DNA of 64,000 bases from Stanieria cyanosphaera PCC 7437 (GCF_000317575.1 NC_019748.1:1442001-1506000), one strand, 5' to 3'; counted from the first letter of the stretch, positions 37,962-47,458 are shown. Notes: generated by a model not told the origin, from the sequence alone. Program-made: numbers and translations.

Positions 37962-40384
37962 AAACTCAATGGCAAATCTTGTCTTTTTTAGAACTACCCC
38001 AATGGTTTAGTGAAGTAGTCAGACGCTATTGTCATAATTCTGATGGACGTTACGCAGCACAGTTATTGTGGCAAAGAGGAATACAAGACCCCTTACAATT
38101 GCCTGGTTATCTCGATCCCGATGCTTATCAACCTAGTAGTCCCTTTGAATTTGGGGTAGAAATGACAAATGCGATCGCTCGTCTGAAACAAGCTAGAGAA
38201 AATGGGGAAAAAGTTACAATTTGGGGCGATTTTGATGCAGATGGAGTTACTTCTACCAGTTTACTGTGGGAAGGTTTAGGAGAGTTTTTCCCCCAACATC
38301 TGTTGTTAGATTACTACATCCCCAATCGTCTGACGGAATCTCATGGTTTAAATCGAGGGGGAATCGAGCGTTTAGCTACTACAGGTACAAAATTGATTGT
38401 TACTTGTGACACGGGTAGCACTAATCTGGAAGAAATTGAGTACGCGCAGCAACTAGGCATCGATCTGATTGTCACCGATCATCACACTTTACCAGAACAA
38501 CGTCCTTCCGTAACCGCAATTATTAATCCTCGTTACTTATCGAAAGATCATCCTCTTTATCATCTTTCTGGGGTAGCAGTTGCCTATAAATTGATTGAAG
38601 CACTGTACCAATCTTTACCTGATGTACCTCAACAACCGTTAGAGAATTTATTAGATTTGGTGGCAATTGGTTTAATTGCTGATTTAGTTCAGTTGCAAGG
38701 AGACTGTCGTTATCTTGCTCAACAAGGAATCAAACAATTACAAAAACAAGCTAGAAACCATACCGCAACTCGCCCTGGAATTAGTTGTCTATTAGAATCA
38801 TGCAAACGTAATGGCGATCGCCCTACGGATATTTCTTTTGGTTTGGGCCCTAGAATTAATGCTGTTAGTCGCATTCACGGCGATGCTAGTTTCTGTGTGG
38901 AGTTATTAACCAGTCGCGATGTCACAAGATGTCAGCATTTAGCTTTTGAGGCAGAATTAGCCAATACCAGAAGAAAATCACTTCAAAATGACATTATTAA
39001 ACAAGTAAAGTATAAATTAGCCAGAATTGATTTATCTACTACTTTTGTCATTGTTTTAGATGATGCTCAATGGCAAGGTGGTGTTTTGGGTTTAGTTGCT
39101 GGACAAATTGCCCAAGAATACGGTCGTCCAACGATTTTATTAAGTACAGGTGAAACTGAAGATAATTTAGCAATCGCTAGAGGTTCGGCACGTTCGGTTA
39201 ATCAGATCGATTTATATCAATTAGTCAAATCCCAAGCAAGTTTATTAGATCGTTTTGGTGGTCATCCTTTTGCAGCAGGTTTGAGTTTACCTGTAGAAAA
39301 TATTTCTTTGTTTCGAGAAGGAATTAATCAAAAGTTACGACAACAGCTTAATACTCAATTATTGATTCCAAAACTTGAAGTAGATTTAACTGTTACTGTA
39401 TCTCAATTAGGTAAAAGTTTATTTGAAGAATTAAACTTACTTGAACCTTATGGAATGGGTAATCCAATTCCTAAATTATTGATTAAAAATTGTTGGTTTA
39501 AACACGTTAGAAACAAAAATATTCAAGACCAAAAAGGACAAAAAATTCAATATATTAAAACTAGTTTTGAGCTATGGGATAACACAGTAAAACAAGGTTT
39601 GGCTGGAGTTTGGTGGGGACATTATCAACACGAAATACCTCAAGAAGTTACTTGTGATGCTGTAGTTGAATTGTATTTTAATATTAATGCTTATCAACAA
39701 AAACAACGCTCTCAAGGTTATGAAATTCGTTTAGTAGCAGTCCGTCCCAGTCAAGAAAATATTTTGTTTAATTCATCAGGAGTCGAAGCAGATTTTTTGA
39801 TAGATCAACGTAATCAATCAGAATTCAGAATCCAACACGGTGATTGGACAATCGGACGGGGCTTACAAGCTGCCGACGCAGGTTCGGCAGACAGCCCCTC
39901 AGAAAACCTCCGAGTCCCTCACCGTCACAATTCAGAATTTAAAATTGTAGAACAATGTCCTCAAAGTTGGCAGGAAATTTATCAACCTTATCGTCAAGCG
40001 ATCGCGCATAATCAAAAATTAGTTTTAGCTTATTCTTTTCCCGAACATCTCGATCCTCAAACAACTTGGCAACAATTAGTTGGCATCGTTAAATATTTGA
40101 TTCGGACTGGCAAAACTGCTACCAGAGAACAAATTCAAGCAAAATTATCTTTAAGCGATCGCTGTTGGCAATTGGCTTTAAAAGCTTTACAAGCTAGTGG
40201 AATTGACTATCAAGTTACTGAAGAAAATTATTCTTTTAATTGGATAACAGATAATTTTTACGCACAAACTGAAGCTGAAATCACCAATTTTATTTTGGCA
40301 GTAGAAGAAGAACAATTTCAAAGACAATATTTTGCTCAAGTTCCTTTGTCAGTGATTACTCATCAATTATCAATTATTGGTTAA
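37949..40384 (+). CDS. recJ: RecJ, single-stranded-DNA-specific exonuclease
   Basis: 811 residues. DHH-superfamily motifs are present: GDFDADG (D94, D96, D98), the CDTG region at 153-156, DHHTLP (177-179), and the DHHA1-type GGHPFAAGLSL segment near 447. RecJ degrades single-stranded DNA 5' to 3' in recombination and mismatch repair. Residues about 623-663 differ in composition from the rest (GRGLQAADAGSADSPSE) and come from a palindromic DNA repeat inserted in frame. The C-terminal extension after it is usual for cyanobacterial RecJ. Start ATG overlaps the end of the frameshifted upstream gene. Confidence 0.9.
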   Translation: MENLETQWQILSFLELPQWFSEVVRRYCHNSDGRYAAQLLWQRGIQDPLQLPGYLDPDAYQPSSPFEFGVEMTNAIARLKQARENGEKVTIWGDFDADGVTSTSLLWEGLGEFFPQHLLLDYYIPNRLTESHGLNRGGIERLATTGTKLIVTCDTGSTNLEEIEYAQQLGIDLIVTDHHTLPEQRPSVTAIINPRYLSKDHPLYHLSGVAVAYKLIEALYQSLPDVPQQPLENLLDLVAIGLIADLVQLQGDCRYLAQQGIKQLQKQARNHTATRPGISCLLESCKRNGDRPTDISFGLGPRINAVSRIHGDASFCVELLTSRDVTRCQHLAFEAELANTRRKSLQNDIIKQVKYKLARIDLSTTFVIVLDDAQWQGGVLGLVAGQIAQEYGRPTILLSTGETEDNLAIARGSARSVNQIDLYQLVKSQASLLDRFGGHPFAAGLSLPVENISLFREGINQKLRQQLNTQLLIPKLEVDLTVTVSQLGKSLFEELNLLEPYGMGNPIPKLLIKNCWFKHVRNKNIQDQKGQKIQYIKTSFELWDNTVKQGLAGVWWGHYQHEIPQEVTCDAVVELYFNINAYQQKQRSQGYEIRLVAVRPSQENILFNSSGVEADFLIDQRNQSEFRIQHGDWTIGRGLQAADAGSADSPSENLRVPHRHNSEFKIVEQCPQSWQEIYQPYRQAIAHNQKLVLAYSFPEHLDPQTTWQQLVGIVKYLIRTGKTATREQIQAKLSLSDRCWQLALKALQASGIDYQVTEENYSFNWITDNFYAQTEAEITNFILAVEEEQFQRQYFAQVPLSVITHQLSIIG
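39815..39940 (+). repeat. Palindromic repeat inserted within recJ
   Basis: Outer arms GGGGCT (39858-39863) and AGCCCC (39893-39898) enclose an inner stem CTGCCGA (39870-39876) and TCGGCAG (39884-39890). AATTCAGAAT occurs on both sides (39822-39831 and 39929-39938). The nested shape matches the hairpin at the IS605 end (43079-43119). The reading frame is kept. Confidence 0.7.
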
Positions 40385-40460
40385 TAAATGTTAAGTTTCA
40401 GGTGTTAGAAAGTATTGGTAAAATAAACATTATCAATTGAGGCGATGAGGCTAAAACATA

Positions 40461-41423
40461 TTACTGCAATTGTCTTTTTCGTCGAATTCGTAACAGCAAT
40501 TGAGAAACTAAAACCATAATTGGTAATTCAATCAAGGGCCCAATGACCAAGGTAAGACTAATCAAAGGTCGATAGGGAAATGCTGTAGCAGCAATTGCCA
40601 GAGATAAAGGAGAGTTACGTGCTAAAGTTGTGCAGCTAAAACAGACAAATTCTGGATAGGAAAATTTTAAATATTGTCCAATTCGACGTGCCAAGATAAA
40701 ATTGGTCACAAAAAACAGCACAACAGGAGGCAAGAGTTTAAGAAATAACTCTGGATGTTGGGTAAGGTTATTCCCTTCGGCAACAAAAATAGCGATGATC
40801 GCAAGGTTGAGACACAGGATTTGAAATATAGTAACTTTTGACAATCTTTGTTCAAACCAGTAACTTCCTTTCCGCCACAGAATTAATCGTCGAGAAATCG
40901 TTGCCATCAATAAAGGAATTAATAATACCCAAAATACACTCTCAAAAAGCCTGACAGGGTTTAACTCAACCAATGTTCCTGCTAACAATAGTAAATAAAC
41001 TGGCAATAAAACAACTTGTAATACTAAATTGAGAGGGAGTAAAGCCGTTGCCAAAGCTACATCTCCACCTGCAACCCCAGTAAACACTAAATACCAGTCA
41101 GTACAGGGTGTCACCATTAACATAATCAACCCTACCCACAAATCAGGGGAATCTGGCAAAAAGATAGCACCTAAACCCCAAGCAAAAATCGGAGTCCAGA
41201 GAAAGTTAGTTACTAGACTGGCTAAGGCTACCTTAGAGTTCTTTAATCCTCGTTCAAAATGTTTCAATGGTAATGGTAAAAAAGTCCCATATAGCATCAA
41301 AGCTAACAAAGGCGCGATCGCGCTTGGAGCTAATTTACTCAACCAGACTACTTGCCCTAAGATTAGACCAACGAAAACTGAAACTAAAACTAAAAATGGC
41401 TGCGCTTTTTGACTACTCCCCAT
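40461..41423 (-). CDS. BASS/ACR3-like transporter
   Basis: 320 residues with about ten hydrophobic segments. The sequence pattern MVTPCTDWYLVFTGVAGGDVALATALLP, with the TPC cysteine, and TTLARNSPLSLAIA match bile-acid/arsenite (ACR3-type) sodium symporter superfamily members, which export arsenite or import organic anions. The cysteine in the fourth helix favours an ACR3-like metalloid efflux role, but no arsenic genes are nearby. Its ATG (41423) lies inside the 3' end of the tnpB gene, so an IS605 copy has landed directly in front of it, and its native promoter may be lost. Confidence 0.7.
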   Translation of the reverse strand: MGSSQKAQPFLVLVSVFVGLILGQVVWLSKLAPSAIAPLLALMLYGTFLPLPLKHFERGLKNSKVALASLVTNFLWTPIFAWGLGAIFLPDSPDLWVGLIMLMVTPCTDWYLVFTGVAGGDVALATALLPLNLVLQVVLLPVYLLLLAGTLVELNPVRLFESVFWVLLIPLLMATISRRLILWRKGSYWFEQRLSKVTIFQILCLNLAIIAIFVAEGNNLTQHPELFLKLLPPVVLFFVTNFILARRIGQYLKFSYPEFVCFSCTTLARNSPLSLAIAATAFPYRPLISLTLVIGPLIELPIMVLVSQLLLRIRRKRQLQ

Positions 41424-42615
41424 AGCTAGAAGCTAGGGAATTCCCTAACAGAATTGCTTCGCTTAGGTTACACTGAAGATGCGAATGGTAACGCACTCCA
41501 GAGGGAACAGCCATAATTCCAACTACTGGGACTTCCCCCAGGTACTTTGCACGTATATTGTTCGAGCCGACTTGGTCGCGGTGAAACTTTGCATGGCAGC
41601 TATTGCATAAGTAGTTACGTTTCTTGGGCTTGTTTCTAGTCCTACAGCATAAGCACTCTTGACTTGTGTATTCTTCCGTTATTAAAGTCGTCTTTATACC
41701 TGCTCTCGCGCACTTGTATTCCAGCTTGTGCCTGATAGAACCGAAACTCCATTGATGCAGTTTCTGGTTATTCTTTTTTCCATAGTCCAAATCGTCTTTT
41801 ATATCTCGCATATCTCCTATTACTAGTGTTTGAATGCCCCTTAATTTCAGCATTGAAACAGCACGACTAGTTAGTTTATGCTCGATATCTTTAATCTGAT
41901 TGTTGAATTTTGCTAGTTGTTTTTGTTTACTTCTAATCAGTCTTTTCCTGCGTTTGCTACCTCGCTTCTTTTTATCGATTAATTTAGCTAATTTACCTTT
42001 AACTTTGTTTTGATAGCGACGAACAGAGCGTAAATACCTCCCATTGAATATGTCGGTGTTAACTCCGTCCGCGATTACCATAGGGTGAATTTCCCCTAAG
42101 TCCGCAGCAGCAACCCCTTTAGCTTCGCCAGTATTGGGTATTGTGTCGGAATAACAAGCTCTAAGCTCATAGCACTGCGATGCTTTATTCCAACCCAACT
42201 CAACCGTCTTAGGTTTTTTCCAACGCCAATCTACTACCAGAGACTTATTACCCCTACCGTTGGATAAAAACAACTTGCCGTTTTTTAATTTAATAGCTGC
42301 CTTCTTCCAAGTAACCTTGAAGTACCAACGCCTTCTCTTTGGGGGTTTGCTATGAGGGTCGGTCTTTCTTCTAGTCCTCCATGACTTGAGCGAACCATAG
42401 AAAGATTGAGTTACTGCATCCGAACTATGAGCATGGAGAGAAGAAGATGTGTGCCATCTTTCCATGATGTAACCCGACAACCAGATATCTTTTTTACGTA
42501 CCGTGCGCCAGAAGGAAACTAAAGTACGAGAATATAATTCACCAGCAGCACGAGCCAAAGAATCTAGTTGTGGAGTTTTTTCTAGTTTTAGTTTGCGAAC
42601 AAAGTAATTAGGCAT
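41413..42615 (-). CDS. tnpB: TnpB, IS605-type RNA-guided nuclease
   Basis: About 400 residues from ATG 42615 (18 codons of open frame lie upstream). The C-terminal RuvC domain has AAADLGEIHPM, ITEEYTSQECLCC with the second acidic residue, and HRDQVGSNNI with the third. A zinc ribbon CLCC...CNSC is between them. TnpB uses a guide RNA from the element's right end to cut target sites. The last codons (SSYGE) run through a TAGGGAATTCCCTA palindrome and end inside the start of the neighbouring transporter gene. Confidence 0.9.
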   Translation of the reverse strand: MPNYFVRKLKLEKTPQLDSLARAAGELYSRTLVSFWRTVRKKDIWLSGYIMERWHTSSSLHAHSSDAVTQSFYGSLKSWRTRRKTDPHSKPPKRRRWYFKVTWKKAAIKLKNGKLFLSNGRGNKSLVVDWRWKKPKTVELGWNKASQCYELRACYSDTIPNTGEAKGVAAADLGEIHPMVIADGVNTDIFNGRYLRSVRRYQNKVKGKLAKLIDKKKRGSKRRKRLIRSKQKQLAKFNNQIKDIEHKLTSRAVSMLKLRGIQTLVIGDMRDIKDDLDYGKKNNQKLHQWSFGSIRHKLEYKCARAGIKTTLITEEYTSQECLCCRTRNKPKKRNYLCNSCHAKFHRDQVGSNNIRAKYLGEVPVVGIMAVPSGVRYHSHLQCNLSEAILLGNSLASSYGE

Positions 42616-43160
42616 GGTATGATTATACAGCAAGCATCTGTATAATACAATGGTTGAGTACAAAACCAATAAAAATATAGTATTTTGCTGTAATTACCAC
42701 GTAGTTTGGGTTACCAAATATCGCCGTCCAGTACTAACTGAGGAAATACAAATACGACTAAAAGAACTTTTAACTCAAATAGCAAAAGAAATTAAAGTTG
42801 AAATACTAGAGATGGAAGTATGCCAGATGAACCATGTCCACTTAGTAGTATCGTTAGACCCGCAGTTTGGGGTACATCGCGCAGTTAAACGGTTTAAAGG
42901 GGCAACGTCTAGATATCTCCGACAGGAGTTTCCGCAGCTAACGCAGCGATTGCCTACTTTATGGACAAACAGTTATTTTGTATGTACAACAGGAGGTGCG
43001 CCGCTAGAAAAGATAAAAGAGTACGTTAAAAACCAGAAGAGAAGCAGGTAGGCAATAAATTGCTTTTCGTTCTTATGAGGGGCTGTGTGGCGAACTTGGT
43101 TCGCCACCTTGAAAGCCCCGTCCCCATCAATGAATTTAGGGGCTTGCGAACTTCAGGTTT
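41424..43160. mobile_element. IS605-family element (tnpA + tnpB)
   Basis: tnpA (plus) and tnpB (minus) are divergent, as in IS605. The right end carries the palindrome TAGGGAATTCCCTA (about 41433-41446). Beyond tnpA a nested hairpin, GTGGCGAAC-TTG-GTTCGCCAC (43087-43107) inside GGGGCT/AGCCCC (43079-43119), marks the left end. Family members excise as single strands without target duplication, so exact borders cannot be fixed by eye. Confidence 0.75.
42650..43051 (+). CDS. tnpA: TnpA, IS200/IS605 Y1 transposase
   Basis: 133 residues. The HUH motif is in MNHVHLVV (H62, H64) and the catalytic tyrosine in IKEYVKNQK (Y125). CCNYHVVWVTKYRRPVL is the usual opening. It cuts and rejoins single-stranded ends during replication-coupled transposition. 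All key residues are present, so the element may be active. Confidence 0.95.
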   Translation: MVEYKTNKNIVFCCNYHVVWVTKYRRPVLTEEIQIRLKELLTQIAKEIKVEILEMEVCQMNHVHLVVSLDPQFGVHRAVKRFKGATSRYLRQEFPQLTQRLPTLWTNSYFVCTTGGAPLEKIKEYVKNQKRSR

Positions 43161-43283
43161 TATTGGTCAAACCATTTCATCATTGCGATTTTTCACCCTC
43201 ACACCCTTGTATCAACTATAAAAAATAGGACTTTGAGCTAACGAAAAAATAATATTTTCCGCTCTCACCCGAATTCAGGTTAT

Positions 43284-43745
43284 TTACTGATCGCTATCGC
43301 GATAAACTTGTTCTGCTACTCGTTTAAGTCGTCGTAGTTGAGCCTGCATATCTTTCTTTGTCCAATTTGCAGCAAATTGATTAAAACCCCAACTGACAAT
43401 AGCATTAGGAATTTCAAACTCAAAACGATTAATTAATAAAGTTCCCTCTGGTAAAGGTTGACATTCCCAGCGATCGCGTCCTTGAAAAAAGCCGTCAAAC
43501 TGCCAGACAATTAAACCAGGTTCTCTTTCCACGACTACACTTTTAAGAGAAGGTTGTAGCAAAGGAATTTTAATCGTAAATCTACTTAAACTACCAATAG
43601 TTGTATTCCATTTACCAATTGGCTCGCATCTTAACACAGGATTGAGCCAACGGTGCATCAAATCCAAATCAGTAAAGCAACTTTCTACTACTGTCGCACT
43701 AGCTTTAATCGCGATCGATTGTTCAAAAATTTGAGGTGAGGACAT
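43284..43745 (-). CDS. SRPBCC-family protein (polyketide cyclase/START-like)
   Basis: 153 residues. FEQSIAIKASATVVESCFTDLDLMHRWLNP is the usual first strand-helix of SRPBCC (Bet v 1-like) domains, followed by an antiparallel sheet (LSRFTIKIPLL, LIVWQFDGFFQGRDRWE) and a C-terminal helix. Such proteins bind hydrophobic ligands. The ligand is unknown. No membrane segment. Confidence 0.75.
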   Translation of the reverse strand: MSSPQIFEQSIAIKASATVVESCFTDLDLMHRWLNPVLRCEPIGKWNTTIGSLSRFTIKIPLLQPSLKSVVVEREPGLIVWQFDGFFQGRDRWECQPLPEGTLLINRFEFEIPNAIVSWGFNQFAANWTKKDMQAQLRRLKRVAEQVYRDSDQ

Positions 43746-44141
43746 ACTATTTTAAGCAAAAAGTACAAGTTAATTTAGCAAAATGTCAATTGTAAAGGTA
43801 GTTTTTTGAATTAATTTTAGTGATTTGCTTCAGCAAAAATTGCTAAAAATCGAACCATACAGCTTAATAAGAGCTTAATAGTTAAATCTTAACTAAGCAA
43901 TTATGCTGAATTTATGATTAAATCTTAACTTTTTAGGTATTATTTGGTTAATTTGGCATAATTAACCCAGAAAATATCTTGACTTAAATTTAAAAATCGA
44001 TCTTATATTCTCGTAGATAGTACGGAAAGAATGGGGCGCATTAAGTCAAGGAATAATTGACAAAGCTCGCTTGAGTCAACAAGCAAAAACTTTCAATTCC
44101 TTAAAAGTAGCCCCTCTCGATCTAAATTCACACGAAAGAAA
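43746..44141. other. 396-base spacer before the channel gene
   Basis: AT-rich left half and a more mixed right half (GTAGATAGTACGGAAAG near 44012-44028). It is the shared 5' region of divergent genes. No ORF, repeat or clear promoter identified. Confidence 0.4.
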
Positions 44142-45770
44142 ATGACAAACATGATGATTTCGATCTTGCCTAACCTATCTTTATACATAGCACAGGCGTT
44201 AGATCAGCAAGTATATTCTGCCCTAGGAAGTGATCTCGGTTCTTCCTTGCTCAATTTGCTTAAAGCAATTGGGATCTTGATCCTGGGTTTGATTGTTGCC
44301 TCAGTTGTCAAAGGGATTATTAAAGGGTTACTCAATAAAACTAGTATTGATAACCGTATTGCTGCCTGGTTAACTGGACAAAGAGGTGGAGAAACGATAC
44401 CGATAGAAGATTGGATTGCCAATTTAGCTTATTGGTTAATTATTCTCTTTGCTGTAGTAGGTTTTCTCAATGCACTGCAATTAGAAGCAGTTTCCCAACC
44501 GCTCAATTCTTTATTAAATCAGGTAACTAGCTTTTTACCGAAAATTCTTGGAGCAGCCTTTTTACTAGGTATTGCTTGGGTACTGGCTACTGTAGTCAAA
44601 TTAGTAGTGACTAGAGGTTTAGGTGCGTTAAGGATTGATGAGCGATTAGGGCAGTCACCAAGAGATAGTTCCGATTTTGCTTTGAGCGATACGATTGGCA
44701 ACGCTTTATATTGGTTTATCTTTCTTCTCTTTTTACCTTCTATTTTAAGTACTTTACAACTAGAAGGTACTCTGCGACCAGTTCAAAACCTGCTCGATCA
44801 AATTTTGGGAATTCTGCCTAATATTTTGGCAGCCATCCTCATCGGTGCAGTTGGTTGGTTTATCGCTCAGATTGTACGTCGTTTAGTTACTAACCTGTTA
44901 TCCGCGACAGGAGTAGATCGAGTAGGAGAAAGATTTGGGCTTTCTAATCTTGGTGGAAGACAATCCCTATCTTGGATTATCGGAACAATTGTCTATGTTC
45001 TTATTTTAATCCCTACTGCGATCGCAGCTTTAGAAGCTCTCAATATTGCAGCTATTTCTCTACCAGCTATCAATATGCTTAATCAGGTGTTAAACCTAGT
45101 GCCTAAGCTATTTGCTGCTGGAGTTGTATTAGTCGGTTTCTATATTGTAGGCAAGTTTGTTTCTGACTTAGTCACTAACATTTTGACTAGCATAGGTTTT
45201 AACAACTTCTTTCAATGGTTGGGTATTTCCACTCCACCCCCTCGAACTACTACTCCTTTTTCCACTAGTCCAATGGTAGGAGGAACTGAACAACCAACGG
45301 TAATTCAAACCGAACCAACCGTTACTTCTAAAACTCCTTCTGAACTAGCCGGAATCATTGTCCTAGTGGCAATTATGTTAGTGGCAGCTTTGACTGCTGT
45401 TGATATTCTGCAAATTCAGGCTCTTCAATCGGTAATTGGGGTAATTCTGGTAATTGCTGGTCAAATATTCTTAGGATTAGTGGTTTTTGCCATTGGTTTG
45501 TACTTAGCTAATCTTGCTTATAATTTGATTATCAGTTCTGGAACTCGTCAAGCCAGAATTTTGGCACAAACTGCTCGTATTTCCATTATTACGCTGATTT
45601 CTGCTATGGCATTGCAGCAAATGGGTGTTGCACCTGATATTGTCAATCTTGCTTTTGGTTTGTTAGTAGGTGGCATCGCTGTAGCTATTGCCTTAGCTTT
45701 TGGTTTGGGTGGTCGAGAAGTTGCTGGAGAACAATTACGTTCTTGGCTTAATTCGTTTAAAAATAGATAA
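44142..45770 (+). CDS. MscS/CmpX-like mechanosensitive channel with TM-helix repeats
   Basis: 542 residues, strongly hydrophobic. At least three tandem units of the conserved TM-helix type are visible: LLNQVTSFLPKILGAAFLLGIAWV, LLDQILGILPNILAAILIGAVGWF and MLNQVLNLVPKLFAAGVVLVGFYI cover about 140, 230 and 320. Each is followed by a basic R.(L/V)VT..L...G segment. A glycine-rich final helix (GLLVGGIAVAIALAFGLGGREVA) may line the pore. CmpX-like proteins respond to osmotic or membrane stress. The Thr/Pro linker at about 365-400 is cytosolic or periplasmic. Confidence 0.8.
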   Translation: MTNMMISILPNLSLYIAQALDQQVYSALGSDLGSSLLNLLKAIGILILGLIVASVVKGIIKGLLNKTSIDNRIAAWLTGQRGGETIPIEDWIANLAYWLIILFAVVGFLNALQLEAVSQPLNSLLNQVTSFLPKILGAAFLLGIAWVLATVVKLVVTRGLGALRIDERLGQSPRDSSDFALSDTIGNALYWFIFLLFLPSILSTLQLEGTLRPVQNLLDQILGILPNILAAILIGAVGWFIAQIVRRLVTNLLSATGVDRVGERFGLSNLGGRQSLSWIIGTIVYVLILIPTAIAALEALNIAAISLPAINMLNQVLNLVPKLFAAGVVLVGFYIVGKFVSDLVTNILTSIGFNNFFQWLGISTPPPRTTTPFSTSPMVGGTEQPTVIQTEPTVTSKTPSELAGIIVLVAIMLVAALTAVDILQIQALQSVIGVILVIAGQIFLGLVVFAIGLYLANLAYNLIISSGTRQARILAQTARISIITLISAMALQQMGVAPDIVNLAFGLLVGGIAVAIALAFGLGGREVAGEQLRSWLNSFKNR

Positions 45771-45834
45771 ATATTTGTTTTTGTTTTCGAGCAAAGTTCT
45801 ACTCATTAATTCGTCTTTGACAATTTATTTTTAC

Positions 45835-45863
45835 TCCTAGGTATTTCCTAGGAATTTTTTTTT
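45835..45863 (+). terminator. Rho-independent terminator
   Basis: TCCTAGG-TATTT-CCTAGGA gives a perfect 7-bp stem followed by ATTTTTTTTT. It ends the channel gene transcript. Confidence 0.9.
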
Positions 45864-46077
45864 GTTTAAAATGCTATTATTGATAAAATTACTTAAGTAT
45901 AATCAACCAAAAAAGTTTTAATAATTCAGCAAATTTCTTTAAACAGTTTTTACATTGATAAAGTTGTTGTGAAGTTCAAAATAAAAAAAAACATTCATTT
46001 TTATTTATCAATAAACTGGAATTTAAATCTAATCAAGGCTGAAAAAAATATTAATTACTAACTATTTTTATATACTT
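45864..46077. other. AT-rich promoter region
   Basis: 214 bases, very AT-rich, with no ORF. With the terminator and flank, the gap between the channel gene and the next gene totals 307 bases. Confidence 0.4.
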
Positions 46078-46848
46078 ATGCTTTTAAATCAAATTAAATC
46101 AAATCAGTTTGTTCGTAATTTATTATTTTTATTAATTTGCTTGTCAGGTATAATTTCTTTGCAAATTAACCAAATTAAAACAAATCAAACTCAAACAACT
46201 AATTACTTACAAGAAGAACAAAATCGTCAAACATTACTAGCATTTCAAAAATTTTTTCCCTCTCTAGGCTTTGATAATTTAAAAGCAGATTCGATTTTTT
46301 TACATTTCGTTCAATATTTTGGTGATGATCCTGCTAGGGACGAAACCGGATACTCTTTAGTTCCAGATTATTTTGAAACTATTGTTCAATACGATCCACA
46401 TTTTACGCAAGCATATTTAACTTTATCAACTGCTAATACAATGTATGCTGGAAAACCTCAACAAACTATTACTTTAATACAACAGGTATTAGATTCAATT
46501 TCTTCTACCACTTCTCCTGATAATTTTTCACTTTGGAACGCTAAAGGTTTAGACGAATTGTTATTTATTGGGGATAATGAAGCAGCTAAAAATTCTTATC
46601 AAATGGCAGCCAAGTTGGCTAATTTACAAAATAGTGCATCAGGAAAAAATCTTGCCGATCGCTATCTTCAAACAGCCAATTTTTTAGCGACTAATCCCGA
46701 TACTACAGAAGCTCAAATTGTGGCTTGGAAAACAATTTTACCTAACCTAAGAGATCAGCAAACTAGACAAGAGGTAATTGCAAAAATTCAGGATTTAGAA
46801 ACTAAAATTAAATCTCAGCAAACAACTGTTTTAGAAGATAGAAAATAA
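46078..46848 (+). CDS. Paralogue of the pilin-linked membrane protein
   Basis: 256 residues with one N-terminal hydrophobic segment (about 12-28). It aligns along its length with the protein at 12549-13349: PSLGFDNLKADSIFLHFVQYFGD vs PSFGFKNLLSDWIMLQFLQYFGD, PDYFETIVQYDPHFTQAYL vs PDYLEAIVQHDPKFIQAYL, KGLDELLFIGDNEAAKNSY, and FLATNPDTTEAQI. The repeats look like TPR-like hairpins in the periplasm. It is not near pilin genes, so the family is not restricted to pilin operons. Function unknown. Confidence 0.75.
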   Translation: MLLNQIKSNQFVRNLLFLLICLSGIISLQINQIKTNQTQTTNYLQEEQNRQTLLAFQKFFPSLGFDNLKADSIFLHFVQYFGDDPARDETGYSLVPDYFETIVQYDPHFTQAYLTLSTANTMYAGKPQQTITLIQQVLDSISSTTSPDNFSLWNAKGLDELLFIGDNEAAKNSYQMAAKLANLQNSASGKNLADRYLQTANFLATNPDTTEAQIVAWKTILPNLRDQQTRQEVIAKIQDLETKIKSQQTTVLEDRK

Positions 46849-46925
46849 AAATTGGTAAGATGCGGAGATGGGTAGAAATTTTATTTAATTCTTAGTAAAA
46901 AAACATACTATTGTGAAATAGAAAT

Positions 46926-47372
46926 ATGGAAAATATTTTAATAGCGATCGACTTTTCTGACATTACGGCCAAAGTCATTGAAACGGGAGCAAAAATAGCA
47001 GCTAGTTGCGGTAGTAAACTCTGGTTAATTCACGTTGCTGAACCCGATCCCGATTTTGTAGGATTTGAGACAGGGCCCCAAAGTAAAAGAGATTGGCGAG
47101 CTAAAACTTTTCGTGAAGAACATCGTCTAATTCAAACTGAAGCTAATAAACTAAGCGATCGCGGTTTGGATGTTACTCCACTTTTGATTCAAGGTGTAAC
47201 AGTAGAAACCATTATTCAAGAGGCAAACAAATTACAAGCAGATTTGATTGTACTTGGTTCTCATGGTCATAATGTTATCTATAAAACCTTTATGGGTAGT
47301 GTTAGTGAAGGCGTACTTACTCACGCTGCTTGCCCAGTATTACTTGTGCCATCGAAAATGCTTAATCTTTAA
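46926..47372 (+). CDS. Universal stress protein (UspA family)
   Basis: 148 residues. The ATP-binding G-2X-G-9X-G(S/T) motif is GSHGH...GSVSEG near 112-129, and the N-terminal ILIAIDFSD strand carries the usual Asp. C-terminal ACPVLLVP is typical. Cytosolic ATP- or AMP-binding protein linked to stress. Single-domain type. Confidence 0.9.
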   Translation: MENILIAIDFSDITAKVIETGAKIAASCGSKLWLIHVAEPDPDFVGFETGPQSKRDWRAKTFREEHRLIQTEANKLSDRGLDVTPLLIQGVTVETIIQEANKLQADLIVLGSHGHNVIYKTFMGSVSEGVLTHAACPVLLVPSKMLNL

Positions 47373-47458
47373 TCAGACAGAGAAAATAATTGAAGTTAAA
47401 GGACTTCTAGTTGTGATAATGAGTTTATCTGGAAAAAATGGGTAAGCTTTCCTGAATT

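Noticed and set aside
42616-42669. Longer TnpB start overlapping tnpA
   Set aside because: The additional 18 codons lack a ribosome binding site, and MPNYFVRKLKL at 42615 looks like a normal TnpB start.
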